DNA from: Sambucus nigra
Taxonomy: Eukaryota > Streptophyta > Magnoliopsida > Dipsacales > Adoxaceae
DNA: 64,000 nt
Assembly: GCA_949130495.1 (NCBI GenBank)
Contig: OX422208.1
Coordinates: 645,318,023-645,382,022, forward strand
Direction of reading: 5' to 3'
Shown piece by piece: positions 24,873 to 35,710 of this stretch. Position 1 is the stretch's first letter; the number at the start of each line of letters is the position of its first letter. Below the pieces are notes generated by a model. That model did no database searches and was not told where the DNA came from. It saw only the letters and a list, made by a program, of their open reading frames with translations. Both the position numbers and the translations under genes were made by a program.

Positions 24873-26090
24873 TTTCTTCAAATGATCTGCATTCTAGGGG
24901 TTGGAAAAGGGTTCCCCTTCTAGGTTTTCTAATTTATAGGTCCCAGGGACAACTTCATCGATGACCCTATATGGGCCGTGCCAATTTGGATGGAGCTTGT
25001 TGGGCTTCTGCCAAGTCTTTTTGAGGACCAAGTCCCCCACTGCAATTGGCCTCTGCTTCACCCTCTGGTTGTAGAACCTTTCAGTCCTCTGCTGGTAGGA
25101 AGCTTGCCTTATCTCGGCGTCTTCCCTGCTTTCCTCAATCAGGTCTAAGTCAAGTCTCATCTGTGGGTCATATATTTGAACCCTATGAGTAGAAAACCGA
25201 ATCTCGGTGGGGATGACGGCTTCTGAGCCATAAGCTAGCATGAACGGAGTTTCTCCGGTAGAGGCATTTGCTGTCGTCCTGTAGGCCCACAGTACGGCAT
25301 AAACTCCTCAACCCATCTTCCTTTTGCCTCCTCAAGTCTCTTCTTGATCCCGTCTAGGATCGTCCTGTTTGTGACTTCTGTTTGCCCGTTGGCCTGAGGT
25401 CGGCCTGGGGTAGAGAAGAATTGTTTGATACTCACCCTTTCACAGTACTTCTCTAGAGATGAATTCTTGAATTGAGTACCGTTATCCGAGATGAGGGTGT
25501 TGGGGAGACCATATCTGCATATAATGTTTTTCCATATAAACTGGAAGGTCTTCTGCTCTGTGATCGTTACCATCGGCTCCGCCTCCACCCATTTTGAAAA
25601 ATAGTCAATTGCTACGATGAGGAACCGATAGTTATTGATGGCCCTAGTCAAGGGGCCTACTAGGTCGATCCCCCACACTGCAAATGGCCATGGGGATGTA
25701 ATGGAGGTAAGAGGCTGATGGGGCTGGTGAGGGATGGTGGAAAATCTTTGACATTTATCACACTTTCTTACATATGCCGTGGTATCCTTCCCCAAGGTCG
25801 GCCACCAGTAGCCCTGTGTTATTATCCTCTTCGCTAAAGACCTACCCCCAATGTGGCTTGAACATGACCCCTCGTGCACGTCCTGTAAAATGTGTGGGAC
25901 TTCAGACGGGTGCACACACCTAAGTAAGGGGAGCAAAAACCCCTTTTTATACAAGGTGTCTCCGATGACAGTGAACTTCGCTGCTCTGCATCTCAACTTC
26001 TTCCTTTCTTGCCCTGCTTCTAGCATCTGCCCCTCTTTAATGTATCTTATCAGAGGGTCCATCCATGAAGCTTCCTTAGAAACATTCAAG
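24873..26090 (-). pseudogene. Integrase of Tat element 1
   Basis: Inserts the cDNA copy into the genome. The minus-strand frame 26557-25235 continues here with the HHCC zinc finger (HEGSCSSHIGG ... CDKCQ) and the core WGIDLVGP, LISDNGTQF and NGQTEVTNR, which supply the D, D and E catalytic residues. A frameshift at about 25295-25300 ends that frame after the GRW region. The chain resumes in another frame as AYGSEAVIPTEI and the C-terminal QKPNKLHPNWHGPYRV (frame 25241-24894), followed by a stop shortly before the usual NADHLKKYYQ ending. With one frameshift this is a recently decayed gene. Confidence 0.9.
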
Positions 26091-26099
26091 CAAGTGCTA

Positions 26100-26566
26100 A
26101 GTGTTCCCTCATCATCTTCAATAGTTGGTTGAAGTAAAATTTCCACTAGGACTGTCCTCCTGATATCTGTCCTAGTCGCCGAGGCCAACCTAGCAAGGGC
26201 ATCAGCTCGACCATTATCAAGCCTAGGTATCCTCTTTAATTTTACTTCTCTGAAGATCTTCAATAGTGACCTCACCTTTTCAAGGTACTTGTCCATCCGC
26301 TCATCCTTGGCCTCGTAGGCTCCTAGTATCTGATTCACTACTAGCCTTGAATCACTATAGACCAAGATCTGACCGACACTAAGAGACTTGGCTAAGGAGA
26401 GCCCTACTATCAGGGCCTCATATTCGGACTCATTTTTGGAGGCTCTGAAGTTAAACCTCAGTGCGTACTCAATGTCTGTGCCATCAGGTGCTGACACTAT
26501 AAGTCCAGCTCCACTTCCGCTGTCGCAGGAGGACCCGTCCACGAAGAGGCTCCACACAGTATCTTC
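26100..26566 (-). pseudogene. Second (acquired) RNase H domain of Tat element 1
   Basis: Residues 1-140 of the frame starting at 26557 carry WSLFVDGSSCDSGSGAG, NESEYEAL, VYSDSRLVVNQ and GRADALARLAS. These provide the D, E, D, D residues of an RNase H fold of the plant-like type. This second RNase H, between the retroviral-type one and integrase, is characteristic of the Tat lineage. The domain itself is uninterrupted, but it is part of a pol that is broken upstream and downstream. Confidence 0.88.
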
Positions 26567-26740
26567 TAAAAAATTTCCCTCGATGAGGGACCCATGTCTA
26601 AATAGATATCTTCCCTCTTATTTTTTGGCCACTTTTTCTCTAGGGGTGCTTGTCTTAACCTTGTCTGCAGGTGTGTCGGCGAGTCTTCCTTGTAGGGTAT
26701 CTGTCTTCCTGAGGCTCTCATCTTCAGTTTCTTCATCTTC

Positions 26741-27260
26741 CTAAGTAAATTCAACCATAAAATCTGCCAATACTTGCCCCTTAATGGCCTTCCTAGGTTG
26801 ATATAAAATGTAAAACTCCCTCAACTCTATAGCCCAGGCCATTAGCCTCCATGATTTTTCTGGCTTGTGCAAGACCTGCCTAAGAGGAGAGTCAGTGAGG
26901 ATGACCATTGTATGGGACTGGAAGTATGGCTTCATCTTTCTTGATGCATGGATCAAGGCATAGGATAACTTCTCCATCCTTGGGTATCTTTGCTCTGCCC
27001 CCTGGAGTGCCTTACTGTTGAAATACACAGGATTTTGTATCCTGTCTTCGTCTCTCACAATGGCTGCGCTGATGGATGATTCAGAGACGGCTAAGTACAC
27101 ATGTAGCTTGGTAGCCCTATACCGATCGTGACAACAGTAAGGGAGACCCTAGGTATGACTTTAATTCTTTGAAGGCCTAGTCACACTCTTCACTCCATTC
27201 AAAGGCCTTTCTGATAATTTTGACGAATGGTAAACACTTGTCTGTGGCTCTGTACACGAA
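26741..27260 (-). pseudogene. RNase H domain of Tat element 1
   Basis: The open frame 27100-26741 reads MYLAVSESSISAAIV, PVYFNSKALQGAEQRYP, MEKLSYALIHASRKMKPYF and GQVLADFMVEFT, the usual gypsy RNase H order. Upstream, between the RT and this frame, stops and a shift interrupt the connection (residues such as FEWSEECD..AFKELK). A linker with stops leads to the second RNase H. Confidence 0.85.
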
Positions 27261-27269
27261 CCTATTCAA

Positions 27270-28301
27270 AGCATCCACTCACCATGTGAGCCTCTGAACG
27301 TCTTTAATGGTCTTGGGGGTCTTCATTTCTAGGAGGGCCTTTATTTTCTCAGGGTTGGCCTCAATGCCTCTTTGATTCACGATGAACCCCAAGAATTTCC
27401 CTACTCCAACCCTGAAGACACACTTGGCCGGATTGAGCTTCATTCGGTACTTGCCCATCGTATTAAAGGTCCTCTCCAGGTCAGCCACATGATCCTCTAC
27501 CTTTAAACTCTTAGTCAGCATGTCATCTACATAAACCTCCATAGACTTCTCGATTTGGTCTTCAAACATTTTATTTACAAGGCGCTGATACGTTGCCCCT
27601 ACATTCTTCAGGCCAAAGGGCATGACCCTATAACAGTATGTCCCCTTGTCGATAATGAAGGCTATTTTCTACGAGTCTTCAGGATCCATGAATATCTGGT
27701 TGTACCTCGAATAGGCATCCATGAAGCTCATGAGCTCATGGCCTGCGGTAGCGTCTACCATCTGGTCAATGCGGGGGAGAGGGAAGCTATCTTTGGGACA
27801 ATGCTTGTTGAGGTCGGTGAAGTCCACACACATTCTCCACTTCCCATTTGCCTTTGGGACAATGACCGTATTGTACAGTCATTCTGGGTAGATGACCTCT
27901 CTGATAAACTCAGCATATTCTAATTTTTTGACCTCATCGCTTATGACCTCATACTTTTCTCTAGAGTAAATTCTCCTCTTCTACTTTACTGGCTTTGCAC
28001 CCTCTACCACGTTGAGCTTGTGGCACATGATTTCGGGGGCAATCCCTGGCATATCTGTATGACTCCATACAAAGACGCTCTTTCTTCTCCTCAACAGCTT
28101 GATGAGGTCTTCCTTGACATTTGGCTTCAGGGATTTGCCGATTTGGACAGTTTTTTCCAGGTCATCCTCATTGAGGATGATGGATTCTACCTCTTCTGCG
28201 GCTTCTCCTTTCTTCTGCTTTGTCTCATCCCTGGGGTCGAGGGTATCAATATTGTAAGTGGTTATTGCCTTCTTATGCGCCTCTCTTTCTTCGACGGAGT
28301 T
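27270..28301 (-). pseudogene. Reverse transcriptase of Tat element 1
   Basis: Copies element RNA into cDNA. Minus-strand pieces read FVWSHTDMPGI, NTVIVPKANGKWRMCVDF, DLNKHCPKDSFPLPRID, MDAYSRYNQI, YRVMPFGLKNVGATYQRL, MEVYVDDMLTKS (active-site YVDD near 27523-27537) and KFLGFIVNQRGIE. At least four in-frame stops interrupt it (near 27278, 27670, 27880 and 27978), so no full-length RT could be made. The clean frame 27623-27279 covers the palm after the catalytic block. Confidence 0.9.
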
Positions 28302-30794
28302 TTAATAACATTCTTGTGCTGTCATCTGATCTCCCTGAACTTCCCTCACCCCGTAAGGGGTAGGAAATTTAATCATCTGATGGACCGTAGACGGCACATC
28401 TTCAAACCCCTTGAGGGCTACCCGCCCCAGTATAATATTATAGGCCGAAAAGACATGTTCATCCATCACAAAGAAGCTGACCTTCTTGGTAAGCCATCTC
28501 GGCCACTCGTCCCCCATCCTTACATCGACCTCATACACTCTAAGGGGATGAACCTTTTCCCCACTGAACCCAATCAATGGGTGATGGTATGGGACGAGTC
28601 TAGCACGGCTGAGACCTAAGGTTTTGAAGCATGGCCAAAACATCACATCTGCAGAGCTACCCCCATCTACCAAGATCCTAGGCACCTCACATCCATGTAC
28701 CCTGGTAGTGATGGCGAGAGGGTCATCATGTGGGTCTAAGAGTCCTTTGAAGTCCATTCTTGAGAACCCCACTATCAGAGTATCCATATCGACCTTCTTT
28801 CTATTTTCTGACATTGCCTCCAGAGAGGCTGAGTGTACTGTCTTCGTCATTGCCTTGGCTTCACCTACGTGGGCCTTCCTATCTGCGACCTCTAACCCTC
28901 CTCCTGCTAGGCCCCCGGAGATTATCCCCACACCAAGAGAGATCATGTTAAGTCTCTTGACAGGGCCGGGGTCATCTCTTGGAGGGAGGTCAGGGTCGTC
29001 CTCCTCATCAGAAGGGTCATCCCCTCTTTTTGGAGTATCTTCTCGGTATGCATTGCCTCGCTTTTTTCTGGGGTCGTCCCCTCGTCCCCTCTTGAAGGCA
29101 CTTTTATCAACGTACTTCCTCAGCTTCCCCTCTTTTAACATTCTTTCAATCTCGTCCTTCAGAGTGAAGCATTTGTCGGTCACGTGGCCATGGTCTTGGT
29201 GAAATTTGCAACACAAGTTTTTATTCCTCTTGTTGGGGGCTGCCCTCAACTTATCAGGCCACTTTAGGGATAGGTCACTCTTTATCTCATTAAGAATGTG
29301 TTCACGGCTGACCGTTAGAGGGGTGTAATCAGCAAATTTGTCATCCGTAGACCTCTTCTTCCCATCTTTGTTCTTCTTGGGGTACTTACCCCCACTGGTA
29401 CCTCCTTTATCATCTTCGTATTTTGTGGCCATCGCCTCTTCGATGTTCATCACCTTCCCTATTGTCGACAACAATTCAACCATCGTCCTTGGAGGGTCTT
29501 TAGCAAGCTTCCATAGCAACTTCCCCTTCTGGAGTCCTCCAATGAGGGCGGTCATGGCTATGCTCTCCTTATAGTCTTCAACCTCTAACTTTTCTTTGTT
29601 GAATCTGGCTATGTAGTCTCTTAGACTCTCATTCTTCCCCTGCTTAACATAGAGCAGGTGTGTGGCCTTCTTCTGTGGCCTCACCCTAAAGCAGAAGTTG
29701 TGGATGAATCGGTCTGCCAACTGCTTAAAGTTTTCAATGGAGTTTTTTGGAAGAGACACATACCAGACATGTGCAGCCCCAGTCAGAGTACCAGATAAGG
29801 CACGACACCTCATCTCATCTGAGATAGAGTATATGTTCGCCGCTGATTGATACATATCAATATGGTCGAATGGATTGGTACTCCCGTCATATCTTGGGGT
29901 GATCGCAGGTGGCTTGAACTTTGATGGCGTAGGGAAGTTGACTATCTTCACCACAAAGGGTGAGACTATGGAGTATCCTCTCTGAAGGGGGTCCCGTCTC
30001 TTCAATATATCACCGATCTTATCCTCCAGTCGCTGGATCGAGTCATTCCAAGGCCTCATAGGGTCGGCTTGGCCGATATTATCCCCTGTCGCCTCTTTGA
30101 GGTGGACGGAGGGTTCTACTGCGGCAGGCCTGTGTCGGCTGTTTACTTCCCCCTGTCCGTCGTCCCGTCCTTGGGGTCGGCCATCTGCTGCCTCCCTTCT
30201 GGACCTCGCAGCACTCCTTGATCTGGACAATTTTTCCCATAGGTCATTTACTGGGCCCAGCCTATCAAAGGCCGACCCCCTGCTCAGGCGATCGAAAGCA
30301 GAACCTCTCGGGCGATCGTCAGGATTTTGCCTTCCACATCTCCCTCTGCTCTCCTAGAGAGGTCGTACAGTATTATTGGAGACCTCATATGGCTCCCAGC
30401 ATTCTATGAGGGCCTCCTCTCCCTCCAGATCATCATAACTATCCTCAGGGCAAGTGTTTCCTTGCCTCCCCAGGCATAGACGCCGGGGGTCAGCAACATC
30501 CCTCCGCCGCTGAGGGGGCGACAAGTTTTTGTGTGGTGCCTGGGGTGGTCCCCTGGTCTCATGCTGCCCTGGATCCGCTGCCGGAGTAATCATCTCAGGT
30601 GAGACCCCTGGTGGTATTAGTATGTTCTGGCTTAGGACTGTGAACTGCTCCTGCATGATTCGCTGGCTTGCTGCCAGAGACTTCAAGGCTGCCGCCACAT
30701 CAGCCATCTCAGACTGAGGTGGTGGCTGACTGGAACTGGGGCCCACTCCACTCTCCGGTGGAGGGAGTGGTGGTGGTGGCATCTCTGATGCCAT
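28302..30794 (-). pseudogene. gag-protease of Tat element 1 (one internal stop)
   Basis: A single reading frame of about 830 codons from the ATG at 30794. One TAG at 30354-30356 breaks it after residue 146; the remainder 30353-28302 is open. The N-terminus is proline- and glutamine-rich (MASEMPPPPLPPPE). The capsid-like core includes NFPTPSKFKPPAITPRYDG, RCRALSGTLTGAAHVWY and FIHNFCFRVRPQKKATHLL. A CKFHQDHGHVTDKC knuckle-like motif follows. Retropepsin at about 28760-28480 has the active site ILVDGGSSADV. The ATG is about 160 bases after the PBS, as expected. The Asp/Arg-rich linker before the protease is usual for Tat elements. Confidence 0.92.
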
Positions 30795-30957
30795 GTGTTT
30801 GAGCTATGAAAAGATGAACTGGAAAAAAGACTAGTGAGCTTGAGAACCTTAATGGGTCTCTTTCAATGGTGAAACACCTCCTCACAGGGGGATAATTGGT
30901 TCACCACCAGAGTGATCAGTGAGGTCAAACTCTACAAAGGAAGATATGTCTTCTCGT

Positions 30958-30975
30958 TCCCACAGACGGTGCCAA
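30958..30975 (-). other. Primer binding site of Tat element 1
   Basis: Minus strand TGGCACCGTCTGTGGGAA, one change from the TGGCGCCGTCTGTGGGAA form frequent in Tat elements. Two to three bases separate it from the LTR end (…ATCATCA at 30978). Confidence 0.8.
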
Positions 30976-30977
30976 AC

Positions 30978-31809
30978 TGATGATGCTTGGATTCAGCACC
31001 ACCAGATAAGTGATGATGAGCTCAAACAATAGTAACCATGGTAGCCATAGAGATGTAAGTGTATAAGTGTATAGAAGGAGGTGAGTATAAGAGGAATAAG
31101 ACAATGATGTATAGTGGTTCAGCCAATTTGGCCTACATCCACTGTGAGTGTGTGATCCACTAAGTATGGGCACTAATGGCCTTGGATACAATGCTCATAA
31201 GCTCACTTTCTCTCTCTACTGTGTATACAAGTAGAGTTTCAGCTAGGTTTTTCAATTATCGATCCATCCCCCTGTAGGGTTGTAGGTGACAAGTATATAT
31301 AGGTCTTGGGGGTGTAGTGTACCCCCCAAGTATCCATGGTGCATGTGAATGATGATCTAACCAATCTCCTGTTGAAACCTGTAGATGCCAAATGATGACA
31401 TAATATTCCCTCACGTGAGGGGGTGATTATGTTATAACGGTCTTCCACGTGCCATATGAGCCTCATGCGCACTGTTCCACGCGTCTCCCAAACCACGCTC
31501 TGTGATGATGTCACCCTCGGCCTGTGATACAAGGCCGAAGGCAAAGTTCCTTCTGGTGGTGAGTTTGGCATAATTCAGGCCTCATACTTTCGTACCCTCG
31601 GAGGGTCGTCTGGGTCCTGATAAAGGGTTGGCCCCTTAGGGTTCATCTGGGGCCTAATGAAGGGTCGGCCCCCTGAGGGGTCGTCTGGGGCCTGATGAAG
31701 GGTCGGCCCCCTGAGGGGTCGTCTTATACTGGCTGAGAGATCATCCTCGCCTCGTCCAAGTGGATTACACCCTCGGCCTGGCCAAGGGTATATATGGATA
31801 TATAACACA
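30978..31809 (-). repeat. 5' LTR of Tat element 1
   Basis: Minus-strand start TGTGTTATATATCC at 31809 and end CATCATCA at 30978, about 832 bp. A TATA-like CTATATATAC lies at 31293-31302. Three G/C-rich units of 36-39 bp sit in U3 (31605-31725). The start is inferred from the TG..CA rule because the second LTR is lost. Confidence 0.65.
31605..31725. repeat. U3 minisatellite in the LTR of Tat element 1
   Basis: About three units of 36-39 bp carrying gtcgtctgggg and gggtcggcccc. The ggggtcgtc core also occurs in the 99-bp minisatellite downstream of pol, so the two arrays may be related or under the same composition bias. Confidence 0.75.
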
Positions 31810-32239
31810 TTTTGAGGGTTAATGAACACTCTCTCACAAATATTCAAAGCTTCGAACCGTTTGTAAAATATTGTACAACTTTGCCATCACTCATAAAATT
31901 GCATCAATACAATTTGTAGTGCAGTGAAGAGTGAAATAAGATATGAGCATGTGTTCCCAATAATAATTTTCTCAAAGTTTATAAGACTTTAAAAGAAAAT
32001 TAAAACTTGTCTTATGATGCACAAAATCACTTTTATTATAACAATTGGAAAAAATATTAAAAATAACAATTTTATATACGAAGATATATCATGGATTATA
32101 TCATCTAAAGATCATATAAATGATTGTATTTAACAAATCTTTTTATGGAAAAGAATACAACCAACTCTTATAAAAAATAACTACATGGAATATAAGAGAA
32201 AATTCAATAAAACAAAGAAGCAAAAAGTCCTAGACATGT
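31810..32239. other. AT-rich sequence without recognised genes
   Basis: Flank between Tat element 1 and the copia relic. On the minus strand it lies directly downstream of the copia RNase H end, so it is probably 3' non-coding copia sequence. Confidence 0.4.
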
Positions 32240-33060
32240 TATCAAATCACTCAATCAACAAATAAATACCTAATTATGGCATAATAAACTCAAATCTAAA
32301 CCAATCAAGAGATTTAGTTAAAATATTCGCTAATTAAAGGTCTTTAGAATTATAGCTTAAAGACAAGATTTTTTGTTTCCAATAAGATCTTTAAAAAAAT
32401 AATGTCCAATGTCTTTTGCTTTATTCTAGAATGTTTAATTGGATTTTTGGATATATCAATAAAACTAGTATTGTCACAATATATAACCATGCAATATTGA
32501 CCAGCACTATAATCCTCCAATATTTGTTTCATCCAAAGGATTTGAGAATGACAACTTCCCACCGTAATATATTCCTCTTCGACCGTAGAAAGTCAAACAC
32601 AATTTTATTTCTTATCATGATAAGAGATTTAAGAGCACCTAAGATAAAATCATCAACCTGATGTACTTTTTCTCCCATTAACATCACATACCCGAATCAG
32701 CATCCGAATAAGGTGACAATGATGTATTGGAATTCCTAGGATATAAAATACTAAAGCCTGTGGTCCCACAAACATACTTGATAATGCATTTAAAGAATTT
32801 TAAGTGGGACTCCTTAAGACAAGATTAGTAGAGAGCACACACTCCTACACTAAAGTCATCTCATCAACATTATTCCCATCAACATCCTTTCTAAGCTTAA
32901 AAAAAACACCCATGGGGGTACGCTTAGGTCTAGAAGAGTCGAGTTCAAAATACTTTACAAGGTCCTTTGCATATTTAGATCGCAAAATAAAAACAATGGG
33001 TGGCCAACCCTCCACCAAAATAAAACTTTGGTCTTATATAACTCATTCTTAGCATCACTG
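32240..33060 (-). pseudogene. Copia RT C-terminal/RNase H relic, copy 2
   Basis: Minus-strand frames read, in order, RSKYAKDLVKYFELDSSRPK, RTPMGV, GRKSTSG, LSTVEEEYITVGSCHSQ, LWMKQILEDYS, YCDNTSFIDISKNPIKHSR and LANILTKSL. This is the standard copia RT tail and RNase H order (the clean frame is 32562-32350). Stops and frame changes occur throughout. It is longer at its 3' end than copy 1 near 15.7 kb. Confidence 0.85.
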
Positions 33061-33644
33061 TCGAAACATGATTAATTACTAACCACCTAATTACTTTAAC
33101 AAGCAATATTAAATTTTAAATTTCATTAACATATAACAAGATTAACTAATACACAACAAATCCATATACTCTGACAATATAATTGAAACACCGGATAAAG
33201 TCAAAAACTGAGATAAATAATTAAGGTTTCTGAATAAATCATCGGGTAAGAATCCAGTTCCTCCTGATGAATCAGGTCACAACGGGACTGGATGTGCCTT
33301 CCCGGAGCAACCACCTCCATTCAGTCGCCCAGACACTTTGATGATCAGTCATATTCAGAGGAGCAACCCAACATGCTTGAGAGACTAAGCAGAGGATATA
33401 CGTTTGATCGATTAGGCGCACATTACAACCGCTGGAAAGTACTCGCGGCCTCACGCGATCACTCCCGTAGGAGCGTGTCGGGTAGGATCGCCACTTGGGG
33501 ATCCCTTCACTCCACTCAAGCAATTCCCAAAGTCGAGCAGACTTCTTAGGAATAGAGATCGGCCGAAATCTAGGGACGAGTAGAAAAACTAGTTGAAGGC
33601 GGTACCCAAGGTGATAACCAATCGTGGAAAGGCTCCATCCAATG
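32475..33644. repeat. Composite repeat module, copy 2
   Basis: Matches 15700-16878 across an antisense copia part and a sense gag part. The two sequences remain collinear through the joint near 33100 / 16330, so the joint existed before duplication. Confidence 0.75.
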
Positions 33645-33905
33645 CCTAGAATATTGCCTTAGAGAGATGGATAAATTGAGGAACCCCCTTCAGCGATATT
33701 TCACAAAATGATCCCCCTTTGTCTCCTCTGTCATGGCGTACCCCACTCCGGTGAAATTCAAACCGTTAATTATCACCCAAAAATATGATCGGAAGACAGA
33801 TCCCATTTTGCATATCAAACAATACCATGCCACTGCATACATATACTCCATCCTGGATGAAATAAGGTGCCGAGCATTCTCTAGTACCATAACTGGCTCC
33901 GCCTA
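33110..33905 (+). pseudogene. Tat-type gag relic, copy 2
   Basis: The plus strand reads KLVEGGTQGDNQSWKGS, REMDKLRNPLQRYF, VMAYPTPVKFKPLIITQKYD, YHATAYIYSILDEIRCRAFS and STITGSA. The second half parallels the gag core of Tat element 1 (FPTPSKFKPPAITPRYDG ... ISDEMRCRALSGTLTGAA), so it comes from a related Tat element. A few stops interrupt it. It ends abruptly at about 33905 where LTR-like sequence begins. Confidence 0.7.
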
Positions 33906-33924
33906 AGTAAGTACGACGAGTAAA

Positions 33925-35710
33925 CGTAACAACACGTATTTTTGAGAAATTAAAATTTAATTAATTGAGTTAAATTAAATTACACGCGTGGCATAATTTA
34001 ATGGAAATTAAATATTATGGGTCGATTAAATTATTACTTGGAGATCAATGATTAATGTTTATTGAATAAAATTACTAAGTGAATAGTAACTACGTATTTG
34101 ACAAGTGATGGTGATAACAATATTTTATCTCAACCGGGCGTCGCATGTGGACTAAATGAAATGAGGCCAAGATACAAAAGTATTTGTGAGTAACTTAGAC
34201 TATAATTTTGAGGTTACGATTGAGTCCGAAAGGGTCAAAACAGTTAAAATATTATCCCCAGGTGTATATTTTGGGTCCCGGATAATTTTAGACCAAATCG
34301 GTACACCGAGAGGGCATTTCGGTCATTTGTAGCCTAGGGATAAGGGAGCTACGAATTTTCAAAGGTTATATAAACTTGTAAATGGAATAGAAAACACTTG
34401 AAGGCCATTAAAGAGAAGAGGAAGAGTATTCTTGGATCTTAGGAGAGGATTCTGGGAGAATTTATTCTTGTTCTTGCATCAACATCACATTTGGACGGTG
34501 GATTAGAAGGAAATCATCATCAAGAACACGAAATCCGATCACTCCCATACAAGGCAAGTATTTATCTTGCAAATTTTTATGAGTTATAATACCCATGTAG
34601 AGTAAAGTCTTTGAATTAAGGATAATTGATTTTACTCTTGGGATTTGATGAATAAAACTCATAACTCGTGATACGATTGCATATAGAATAAATCCAATTA
34701 TATAGATAAAAGGAAATCAAGAGCTATGGGATTAAGATCATGGGATAAAGCTGGATTTTTGGATGAATTCATGTGAAGAACACAAAATTGTAGGGTTTAA
34801 TGATTTATGTAGATTTTAATCTGATATTGGGCGAAAGTGTATGGATTTTATATATTTTATGCTTAGATATGATAATTGGGAATTTGGTATTGTGGTATAA
34901 AAATTTGAGGAATTTAATAGTATTAAAATTCATCATAGTGAAAGGAAGAAGAAGACCCGTGACACTTTTCGAATCGATTCGGCCCATGGGTGAATCGATT
35001 CGGCAAGGCGAATCGATTCGATTTTGCCCAGAATTGAAAATTCATAACATTGGATTATGTGTTGAGTTTTTATCTTTGACATTCCAGTGATCTCATTGAA
35101 GGTATGAACGCATATTAGTGTTTGATCCTTGGATACGTTTGGGCATTTTTTTCTCAAAATATGTTTGAGGCATTTTTGTAAAATGCATTTTGAAAGAAAA
35201 AATATATTTTTTTGGTTCTTTAAAACCTTCCAACAAACATCAAAAGAGGTACTTCTGTTAATCAGAGGTATATACGTTCGAAGCTTGTTCGAATTTTATT
35301 CAAACGAGATCACGAGTTCGTTCGAACGAGGTTTAAGTGCATTCGAACAAGATAAGATTTTTGTTCGAATGAACCCAATGTTTTTGTTTAAACGAGTTTC
35401 CTCAAAAAATGTACCACCTCAAAATTTGTATTTTCTATAAATAATCAGGTTTGGTATGAATTTTGAAAGAGGTATTTTACAAAAATGAATTTCCAAGAGT
35501 TATCTTATGCCTTCAAAATCCTAGTTTACACCCAGTTTGAGATCCAAGAATCCTACATCTATATGTCTTTTTTATATTTCTTTCGCGTTGCACCATATCT
35601 GATTGCTCTTTATATTATGAGCATTTCGAGTAGTGAATCCCATGTTTGTGTTAAGTGGCAGATGCACTGGTCATGAGACAAGTAATATCGATGGGATACC
35701 GAGACGTGGG
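33925..35710 (+). repeat. Chromovirus-like LTR, truncated by insertion of Tat element 2
   Basis: Begins cgtaacaacacgtatttttg, close to the TGTAACGACCCG-type start of many plant chromovirus LTRs, and has TATATAAAC at about 34367-34375. It contains the palindrome cluster at 34970-35020 and TTCGAAC-type repeats at 35270-35390. It is cut at 35710, where the LTR of Tat element 2 starts. Its remaining end should lie beyond the nested elements, outside this window. Confidence 0.5.

Larger units (their letters stand above)
22093..31809 (-). mobile_element. Tat-lineage Ty3/gypsy retrotransposon 1
   Basis: Order on the minus strand: LTR (31809-30978), PBS (30975-30958), gag-protease, RT, RNase H, a second RNase H, integrase, 3' region with minisatellite, antisense gene, and a scrap of the second LTR (22093-22118). 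The extra RNase H between the first RNase H and integrase is diagnostic of Tat elements. The left LTR is almost wholly deleted, so no target duplication can be read. Gag-protease and integrase frames are well kept, while RT has several stops. Confidence 0.9.

Noticed and set aside
28020..28619. 199-codon plus-strand frame
   Set aside because: Shadow of the minus-strand RT/protease of Tat element 1; no domain of its own.
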